A stretch of DNA of 5,252 nt, taken from Candidatus Dormiibacterota bacterium (lineage in GTDB: Bacteria; Chloroflexota; Dormibacteria; Aeolococcales; Bog-877). The stretch is from positions 1 through 5,252 of the forward strand of contig PLDE01000231.1 of NCBI GenBank assembly GCA_003135035.1, in the 5' to 3' direction. The position numbers and the translations under genes were made by a program. Below, piece by piece: positions 1 through 4,410 of this stretch (position 1 is the stretch's first letter; the number at the start of each line of letters is the position of its first letter). Below the pieces are notes generated by a model, which worked only from the letters and a program-made list of their open reading frames with translations, was not told the DNA's origin and did not search any database.

Positions 1-70
1 CCTCCGCCAAGTCCAGCCGCTGGTCAGTGAAGTGCCCAAAGGCCCGCAGGTCGAGAGCGCGGATCCTCAC
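1..70 (-). CDS. SbcC/Rad50-type (YhaN-like) AAA ATPase, N-terminal 23 codons only
   Basis: Partial gene that leaves the window on the left. Reading leftwards from GTG at 70-68, the 23 visible residues begin MRIRALDLRAFGHFTD and continue with a QRLDL segment. This is the typical first beta-strand of SMC/Rad50/SbcC and YhaN ATPases, whose Walker A follows shortly after (off-window here). The GTG overlaps the TGA stop of the upstream metallophosphoesterase (GTGA at 70-67), a standard sign of translational coupling. From family knowledge, these ATPases bind DNA ends and control the partner Mre11/SbcD-type nuclease, so the two products should form one complex. Identification rests on the short N-terminal signature plus the neighbour. 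The Walker motifs and coiled coil cannot be seen, so YhaN-like versus true SbcC is undecided. Confidence 0.8.
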   Translation of the reverse strand, partial: MRIRALDLRAFGHFTDQRLDLAE

Positions 71-1338
71 GCGCCCTCCCCGACTTCCATGTCTACCGCA
101 CGCTTCAGACTCCGCGCCGCGATCAGAGCCTCGGCTTCGCCTGCCAGGTCAGCGATGTCCGCGGGGTCCGTCAGCCGCAGATCCTCCTGCCGGATCGGAC
201 TCGGCAGCGCGTCCAGGAGCAGGCCGACCCGTTGCCATTCTGGGGTGACTTGTAAGGCGGCCGCGAGTGCCTCCGAACCACCGGCGGCGACCTCGTGGAC
301 CAGCGCCGCCAGTCCGGCAGCGTCTGCAGTACCAATCATCGTGCGGTCGAACCGGACTCCCTCCAGCCAGACCGGCCCCGGAGCGATCTCCATGCAGACG
401 CTGCGGAGGTTGTCCAACCAGTCGTTGTCGTCGCCCCAGGACAGCGCCGGGGCCGGGTCCGTGCCAGTTAGGCGGACCCGGCACGCCAGCACTCGGCCGT
501 CGGCGTCCTGGCTGGCAGCCGTAATTGCTTCGGCGGCCCGGTCGAGGGCCGCGTGCCGACTGCGGCAGTCGTCCACGGGCACCACGACCGTGGCCCATCG
601 CACCACGTCTACGGGGCGGAACTCAACCGAGGCGACATGACCGTCGTCCACACTGACGAGGACGCAACCCTTGGGGCCGGGTTCGTTGATGTGTCGCGCT
701 TGGAGGCAGCCCGCGAAGACCACCCAGGGCTCCGTGTGGAGGACAGCGTGCTCGTGGACGTGGCCGAGAGCCCAGTAGTCGTACTCGTGTGCGACCAGAC
801 CATCGACGCTGCAGGGGGCATAGGTCCCGTTTGCGGGGTGCCCCTCGGCGCTCGTATGCAGGAGCCCTATGTTGACCCATCCTGGCACTCGGGGCGGGTA
901 GGTGGCGCTGAGGTCGGCTTGCTCCCAGCGTTGGGCATACCCGTGCCCGTGGACAGCCAGGCCCAGCTCGTCTAGGCGGTGGGTCTCGGCTCGGTCCGCG
1001 CTCAGGTAAGTGACATTGGCCGGCCAGTGTAGCTCCCGGCTCACGATGCTCCGGGCGTCGTGGTTGCCGGTCACCGCCACGACCGGGATACCCGCCTCTC
1101 CGAGCGTCGACATCTGGCGCGCGAAGAACAGGCCAGTCGCGGCATCCTTCCAGTCGCCGTCGAAGATATCGCCGACGAGCAGGACCGCGTCCACCGCCTC
1201 GTCGCGCGCCAGGCGCACGAGGTTGTCCAGGGCGCGCCGCGTCGCTGTCTGGCCGTCGGTCTCTGGGCAACCCTCGTAGCGGACCAAGCCCTTCAGCGGG
1301 CTATCAAGGTGGAGATCCGCCGCGTGGAGCAGTTTCAG
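67..1338 (-). CDS. SbcD/Mre11-type (YhaO-like) metallophosphoesterase, probable DNA exonuclease subunit
   Basis: Calcineurin-like metallophosphoesterase of about 423 residues, close to the usual YhaO length. Motifs, numbered from the proposed start: DLH at 8-10 within LLHAADLHLDSPLKGL, GDIFDG at 56-61, GNHD at 91-94, a conserved His at 161 (LLHTS), and GHVH at 192-195. Together these make a complete two-metal active site. The C-terminal half (about 215-423) would be the capping or ATPase-binding region. The first ATG/GTG/TTG in frame is TTG at 1287, but starting there deletes the DLH metal ligands. The frame is open upstream to a TGA at 1374-1372, with no standard start in between. I therefore place the start at CTG 1338, which gives the usual K-L-L-H opening. 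There is no strong ribosome site, only an AGG about 8 nt upstream. The gene is coupled to the ATPase downstream by a GTGA overlap. Family role: trimming DNA ends and hairpins together with an SbcC/Rad50-like partner. Function is fairly sure; the start codon is not. Confidence 0.88.
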   Translation of the reverse strand: MKLLHAADLHLDSPLKGLVRYEGCPETDGQTATRRALDNLVRLARDEAVDAVLLVGDIFDGDWKDAATGLFFARQMSTLGEAGIPVVAVTGNHDARSIVSRELHWPANVTYLSADRAETHRLDELGLAVHGHGYAQRWEQADLSATYPPRVPGWVNIGLLHTSAEGHPANGTYAPCSVDGLVAHEYDYWALGHVHEHAVLHTEPWVVFAGCLQARHINEPGPKGCVLVSVDDGHVASVEFRPVDVVRWATVVVPVDDCRSRHAALDRAAEAITAASQDADGRVLACRVRLTGTDPAPALSWGDDNDWLDNLRSVCMEIAPGPVWLEGVRFDRTMIGTADAAGLAALVHEVAAGGSEALAAALQVTPEWQRVGLLLDALPSPIRQEDLRLTDPADIADLAGEAEALIAARSLKRAVDMEVGEGA

Positions 1339-1458
1339 CGGTATAGCCTGAGGTTGAGGAAGCTGACGATTTCAGGCCACACGCTATCACCCATCTCGGA
1401 TTCCCGACGGAATATCGCCCGCTCGCAGAAACCCCATGCCCGGTCCCCAAAGCATTTC

Positions 1459-1475
1459 CTTCGGACCGCCCGAAG
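1459..1475. other. small GC-rich hairpin
   Basis: CTTCGG at 1459-1464 pairs perfectly with CCGAAG at 1470-1475 around a 5-nt loop. No T-run follows on either strand, so it does not look like an intrinsic terminator. It forms the left part of an imperfect tandem repeat next to the tRNA remnant. Function unknown. Confidence 0.3.
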
Positions 1476-1507
1476 CACTCTCAGTTCGGACTGCGAAACG
1501 TTCTCAA
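1460..1507. repeat. imperfect tandem repeat next to the tRNA remnant
   Basis: Unit 1 spans 1460-1484 and unit 2 spans 1485-1507. Both begin with TTCGGAC and end with TCTCA plus one base. Aligning them with a 2-nt gap gives about 18 matches over 23 positions. Unit 2 runs into the anticodon loop of the tRNA-like sequence. It may record a small duplication at an old recombination junction, but chance similarity in a short stretch cannot be excluded. Confidence 0.35.
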
Positions 1508-1557
1508 AAACCGTTGAGCGAAAGCTCGTGTGGGTTCGACTCACACTGCTGGCACCA
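1498..1557 (+). tRNA. degenerate 3' half of a tRNA-Leu(CAA)-like gene, possible integration-site remnant
   Basis: Elements of a class II tRNA 3' half appear in order. An anticodon arm at 1498-1514 has loop CTCAAAA (anticodon CAA at 1505-1507) and 4 of 5 stem pairs. A variable-arm hairpin follows (GAGC, GAAA loop, GCTC, about 1516-1527). The T arm (1530-1546) has loop TTCGACT and 4 of 5 stem pairs, with G1533 facing A1543. Then come TGCTGGC as the 3' acceptor strand, discriminator A1554 and CCA at 1555-1557. A working tRNA would need GCCAGCA and a D arm with a GG-bearing loop upstream, and neither is present at 1465-1497. So this is not a complete gene. Many integrases recombine within the 3' half of tRNA genes and leave such copies behind. 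The two stem mismatches suggest that this copy is old. Confidence 0.55.
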
Positions 1558-1693
1558 CATTTTCAAGATCATATTGGCCTGTATTCCTGCCTCGACAAGC
1601 CCCCTGTTGCCGCGGCGCGACCGGGGTTTGATACCAACCGGTGAGCGCGGGAGTCGCTGGACCGGCAGACGGCCCGGATTGGCTGGGGCTACC

Positions 1694-1768
1694 TCAGGAT
1701 GGCGTGAGCCCCGACACCGTGCCCGCGAGCACAAGCAGGCCCGCTACGGCGATGCCCGCCCGCGCCAT
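1694..1768 (-). CDS. possible 24-residue hydrophobic peptide
   Basis: Starting at ATG 1768-1766 and ending at TGA 1696-1694, the minus strand encodes a peptide opening M-A-R-A-G. Residues 5-20 form one hydrophobic helix-like run (GIAVAGLLVLAGTVSG), and it ends L-T-P-S. The composition resembles a single membrane helix of a small membrane peptide, or the remnant of a larger membrane protein. Only a weak GGGG lies about 2 nt before the ATG, with no good ribosome site, and two in-frame TAG codons lie a few codons further upstream. It would diverge from the 1856 gene across the inverted repeat at 1773-1811. High GC can create such short hydrophobic frames by chance, so this is a tentative call. 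Confidence 0.22.
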   Translation of the reverse strand: MARAGIAVAGLLVLAGTVSGLTPS

Positions 1769-1772
1769 CGCC

Positions 1773-1811
1773 CCAAGGTAGAGACCCTACTACATAGTGT
1801 GTTACCTTTGG
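1773..1811. promoter_or_regulatory. inverted repeat, possible operator upstream of the 1856 gene
   Basis: CCAAGGTA at 1773-1780 is mirrored by TACCTTTGG at 1803-1811. Apart from one extra T the arms are complementary, with 22 bases between them. It sits 45 nt before the ATG at 1856 and just upstream of the possible divergent small frame at 1768. The spacer is AT-richer than its flanks and contains TACATA at 1791-1796, a possible -10 element without a clear -35. A regulator site overlapping a promoter is plausible. A long-loop transcript hairpin is the alternative. Confidence 0.3.
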
Positions 1812-1855
1812 GTCAGCACCACCAAATGTGCTCCACCTCACCAGGATACCGTCCG

Positions 1856-2641
1856 ATGTCCGAGAACACCAACCCACCTCCAGGCACCCCCTCTACTGGC
1901 AAGACCGGCCGCTCCGTGCTCACTCGGGAGGAGATCGTGGCTCGGCTGGAGCGGAACGACACCGGCGACTTCACCCGCCGCAACGTTCGCGAGTTCGCCC
2001 GTGATGGACGGCTGACCGAGTCGGAACTGGAGAATCACTTCCCCAGTCAGTCCATGTTAGGGGTGGCCACCGCAGCTCAGACCGTGCTGGCCAACATGGG
2101 AGGAATGGACGCCCTTACCAAGCAGATGGGCTCCATCATGGCCGGAACTGCGGCCTTCAAGACCTTCACTGAGCCCCTGAAGTCGCTGAGCTTCATCGGC
2201 CACGATTACGAACATCTGTTCCGGGGTAGCATTGCCGGTCTCGCTGCGACCGCCAGCCTCTATCAGCGCGACATCCCCAGCAACTTCATCACGGGGTGGG
2301 TGGCCAACATGGGCCAACTGAGGGTCCCGACGATCCCGCCCATTAGCACTGCCCTCGCCGAGACGGTCTCCAACTACGCCGAGCCGACTCCAGTCGTCCC
2401 GCTGGGACCGACGGTGGCTCAATACCAGTTGCGGGCCACCTACGAACTTCACGACGAGTTCCGTGCTCAGCGACATCTGGGAGAGACCGCCGTCTCGCTC
2501 CTCCAAGACGTGAAGTCGGAATTCGTAGGTCAGCGTGAGGATACGAGATCGCAACGGAAGCTCAAGATTGCTCGACTCGCTGTGGACCTCGTGCTGGCAG
2601 CCTGCGGTGTCGCCGGGGTAGTCATCGCGATAGTTCGCTAG
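1856..2641 (+). CDS. unknown protein with C-terminal membrane anchor
   Basis: 261 residues; I recognise no family. Residues 1-20 are Pro/Thr/Ser-rich and probably disordered. Residues 22-62 are charged and helical (LTREEIVARLERND, then TRRNVREFARDGRLTE). Residues 65-190 form a mixed, fairly uncharged middle with several Met and Gly. Residues 195-238 are strongly charged and could form a coiled coil. Residues 241-260 are one hydrophobic segment followed by a final Arg, giving a tail-anchored layout with most of the protein probably in the cytoplasm. ATG 1856 is chosen because AGGA at 1843-1846 lies 9 nt upstream and because the longer open frame back to 1436 would translate the tRNA-like sequence. 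It ends 29 bp from the convergent lipoprotein gene. Codon positions look normal for a high-GC host. It is probably a real gene of accessory type, with function unknown. Confidence 0.8.
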   Translation: MSENTNPPPGTPSTGKTGRSVLTREEIVARLERNDTGDFTRRNVREFARDGRLTESELENHFPSQSMLGVATAAQTVLANMGGMDALTKQMGSIMAGTAAFKTFTEPLKSLSFIGHDYEHLFRGSIAGLAATASLYQRDIPSNFITGWVANMGQLRVPTIPPISTALAETVSNYAEPTPVVPLGPTVAQYQLRATYELHDEFRAQRHLGETAVSLLQDVKSEFVGQREDTRSQRKLKIARLAVDLVLAACGVAGVVIAIVR

Positions 2642-2670
2642 TCGGATTTGGCAACGAGGAGCCGCCTGTC

Positions 2671-3210
2671 CTACGAAGCCTTGAGTTCAGTGTTGTAGTT
2701 ACTGTTGGCATTTAGCGAGTTCGGTGTCCATTGCAGGAGGAGCCTCCCGGACACCGGCACCTCGAAGTAAAGGGTGGCCGAGGCGTGCCCGCCGGGCACG
2801 AGGCTGTCTACTGAATCCGAGGACGGGCAGTCGAACGAACTGTAACTGTCATACGACTGGCCGCTCGCGTCCACCACCGTCAGTTCATACAACGGAAGAT
2901 CCCAGGGCGATAAGTCCCCGTTGAACATCTTCACCTGCACACTGACGCACTGATCGCCAGGGGTTGGCGTCGAAAACGCCGAGGCGGGCACCGCCTGGGT
3001 GAAGGCCGTGACGGTGACCGTCTGGTGGGCTCCATTGACCATGGCCTGCCCGATGGCAAAGACTTTGGGGCCGCTCGTTTGCCTGGGGGTGGCGGATGTC
3101 TTGGGCGTCGGGCTGGAGGTTATCGCCGGGGTTGGTGTCGCCGCCGCCCCACCACACCCAGCTAGCATGAGCGCCGCGGCGAGCCCGAGACTCGTTCGGA
3201 CTCCTATCAT
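2671..3210 (-). CDS. secreted lipoprotein with DUF4352-like immunoglobulin-type domain
   Basis: 179 residues. A short signal peptide with Arg5 and a hydrophobic core ends in lipobox L-A-G-C, with Cys19 as the predicted lipidated residue. A low-complexity linker rich in Ala, Thr, Pro and Ser follows (about 20-48). Residues 50-179 match the DUF4352 pattern: an early G-x-x-x-x-x-G with alternating V-T-V-T strands, a C-V-S-V-Q-V-K strand, LTVVDASGQSY, LVPGGHASATLYFEVP, and a closing strand. Cys88 and Cys128 could form a disulphide outside the cell. The start at ATG 3210 is supported by GGGAGGG at 3217-3223, 6 nt upstream, and by the signal peptide beginning there. An ATG further upstream (3507) would add about 99 residues of intergenic sequence and hide the signal. 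Role: an anchored extracytoplasmic protein, ligand unknown. It diverges from the membrane protein and lipoprotein pair starting at 3510. Confidence 0.88.
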   Translation of the reverse strand: MIGVRTSLGLAAALMLAGCGGAAATPTPAITSSPTPKTSATPRQTSGPKVFAIGQAMVNGAHQTVTVTAFTQAVPASAFSTPTPGDQCVSVQVKMFNGDLSPWDLPLYELTVVDASGQSYDSYSSFDCPSSDSVDSLVPGGHASATLYFEVPVSGRLLLQWTPNSLNANSNYNTELKAS

Positions 3211-3509
3211 CCCCTGCCCTCCCGGTCCGTGTGGCCCTCCCTCGGGCGGCGGTCGATCAGCATGATAGCGTCCAGACTCACGAATTTGGGGATGTAGTCG
3301 ACCCAAATCGGACTGGTTGCGGCGACCTAGTAGGGTTGCCTCCTGGCGGGGGCATCTAGGGCCGTTTACAGGGCTGGCACCAAGGTTTCCGAGGTGAACT
3401 TCCGGTGACGGTCTAATGGCGAAGCACCCCACGGAGAGTCTGGGAGATCTAAACTTCCGGCTGGCGAGCTTCATCCGATCTGAGTCGGAGGCTCTCCAGA
3501 GGGTCACCG
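3211..3509. other. divergent intergenic region between the envelope genes
   Basis: This 299-bp gap separates two divergently transcribed genes and should hold both promoters. For the minus-strand lipoprotein, TATCAT (minus strand of 3262-3267) is a fair -10 element, without a convincing -35. For the plus strand, TCTAAT at 3412-3417 and TCTAAA at 3448-3453 are weak -10 candidates. AACTTCCGG occurs twice (3397-3405 and 3452-3460). TCCGA at 3474-3478 and TCGGA at 3485-3489 form a short inverted repeat before the 3510 start. No RNA gene or convincing terminator is visible. Confidence 0.4.
3262..3267 (-). promoter_or_regulatory. possible -10 element of the DUF4352-like lipoprotein gene
   Basis: The minus strand reads TATCAT here, one base from the TATAAT consensus. 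It lies 51 nt upstream of the ATG at 3210, which fits a leader of about 45 nt. The -35 region at a 17-nt spacing reads CCCAAA, which is poor. The call rests on one hexamer and its position. Confidence 0.25.
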
Positions 3510-3851
3510 ATGGACGATTCGCCAGAGACGCCGCCAGAGCAGTCGCAGCCCCCGGTGGTGGCGGCCCCTCAGTTCACGAGCTCTGTCCCCATGGTCGCTC
3601 AGACAGGCAATGGCCTTGCCGTGGCTGGGTTAGTTTTGGGCATCACGTGCGTGATTTTCAGTTGGTGGGGCATCTTCACCCTCGTTCAGGTTGTGCTGGC
3701 GATCACGTTCAGTGCCGTCGGGCGGGGCCACGCTAAGCGAGGTGCTCCCCACGGCGGCCTCGCTACAGCCGGGTTGATTCTCGGGATTATCGGAGCTGTC
3801 CTCTACTTCCTCATCGGGATCTTCTCGTTCGGAGCAGGCTTCTTCATCTGA
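3510..3851 (+). CDS. DUF4190-like small membrane protein
   Basis: 113 residues. The N-terminal tail (1-30) is acidic and then Pro/Gln-rich. It leads into GNGLAVAGLVLGI (about 33-45) and a hydrophobic stretch to about 70. A polar loop GRGHAKRGAPHGG (71-83) follows, then a second GLATAGLILGIIG segment running to the C-terminus. The repeated G-L-A-x-A-G-L-x-L-G-I motif around a basic loop is the hallmark of DUF4190-type proteins, which are common in actinobacteria and have no defined activity. ATG 3510 is preceded by GAGGG about 8 nt upstream. ATG 3591 is a possible but less likely alternative start that would remove the tail. The stop lies 8 nt before the next lipoprotein start, so the two genes are probably co-transcribed. 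Family assignment is by motif recognition only. Confidence 0.85.
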   Translation: MDDSPETPPEQSQPPVVAAPQFTSSVPMVAQTGNGLAVAGLVLGITCVIFSWWGIFTLVQVVLAITFSAVGRGHAKRGAPHGGLATAGLILGIIGAVLYFLIGIFSFGAGFFI

Positions 3852-3859
3852 GCCTCCCC

Positions 3860-4360
3860 ATGACCAGATCCCTCATCGTCTTGCTGGGAAGCCTCGGTCT
3901 CCTGGCAGCAGGTTGCAGCTCCACTCCGACGGCACCCAACCCAACCTCACCGGCGACCCAATCACCTGCTCCGCAGAGCACTCCGACCGCCAACCCCCTC
4001 ACCTTGGCTCCGGCCACTACCCCCTCGTCCGTCGGGGTATGTACCCAGCAGATGAGTTTCGGAGCTGACGGCAACTCCAGTCCAATTCTGTGCTCCGATG
4101 GGGCGGTCAACACCTTGGCTTGGACGTATTTTGAGCAGACCTACCCAGGCATCTTCGCCATCGGGGCGTATGCGACGGAGAGCCAGGTGAGCCAGGCAGT
4201 TAGCCAGATGGAGGCGGGCGGGGGCACGATCCCTACGGAGGAGAGTGCTTACTGCCTCGCCAAAGCCTACTTCGGCTGGCAATTCGGAGTTTCCCTTGAC
4301 CCGGCGAACCAAGTCGGTCTGAGTTCCAGCTGCGCCCAGGACATCCCCAACTTTCCCTGA
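3860..4360 (+). CDS. secreted lipoprotein with four-cysteine C-terminal domain, unknown function
   Basis: 166 residues. Arg3 and a hydrophobic core lead to lipobox L-A-A-G-C, with Cys19 as the predicted lipidated residue. The linker (20-58) is almost entirely Thr, Pro, Ser, Ala and Asn, as in lipoproteins that span a thick wall. The folded part (59-166) contains Cys61, Cys78, Cys132 and Cys158, suited to two disulphides. It also has a segment resembling the DUF732 or host-adhesion type of small actinobacterial lipoproteins in general size, but I do not recognise a named family. It begins 8 nt after the DUF4190-like gene stop, with only a weak purine run (GAG) before ATG 3860, which suggests translation coupled to the upstream gene. 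It ends 50 bp from the convergent SIR2-like gene. The lipoprotein call is strong; the function is unknown. Confidence 0.85.
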   Translation: MTRSLIVLLGSLGLLAAGCSSTPTAPNPTSPATQSPAPQSTPTANPLTLAPATTPSSVGVCTQQMSFGADGNSSPILCSDGAVNTLAWTYFEQTYPGIFAIGAYATESQVSQAVSQMEAGGGTIPTEESAYCLAKAYFGWQFGVSLDPANQVGLSSSCAQDIPNFP

Positions 4361-4410
4361 GTCGAGCGATTCGGACAAGCCAGCTGGACTCCGCCATCTT
4401 GAGGGCTCCA

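Noticed and set aside
32..975. Long plus-strand open frames opposite the nuclease gene
   Set aside because: They are antisense to a gene with a full set of catalytic motifs. Their Arg/Ser/Pro/Ala-rich products are typical of shadow frames in high-GC DNA.
1335..1544. 69-codon minus-strand frame upstream of the nuclease gene
   Set aside because: It runs antisense through the tRNA remnant and has no recognisable motif. It is noted only because its stop overlaps the CTG start as CTGA.
1465..1557. A complete tRNA-Leu gene
   Set aside because: The expected 5' acceptor strand GCCAGCA and a proper D arm are not found upstream. Forcing a fold leaves acceptor mismatches and wrong spacing between D and anticodon arms.
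1596..1630. Hairpin CAAGCCCC / GGGGTTTG as a terminator
   Set aside because: The 8-bp stem has a G-T wobble and a 19-nt loop, and no T-run follows, so it is not convincing.
1436..1855. N-terminal extension of the 1856 gene
   Set aside because: It would translate through the tRNA-like sequence (the SSCGFDSHCWHH-type product is typical of translated tRNA), and the ribosome site and protein-like sequence begin at 1856.
3211..3507. Extended start of the DUF4352-like lipoprotein at 3507
   Set aside because: It would bury the signal peptide and lipobox about 100 residues inside the protein. The GGGAGGG ribosome site supports ATG 3210.
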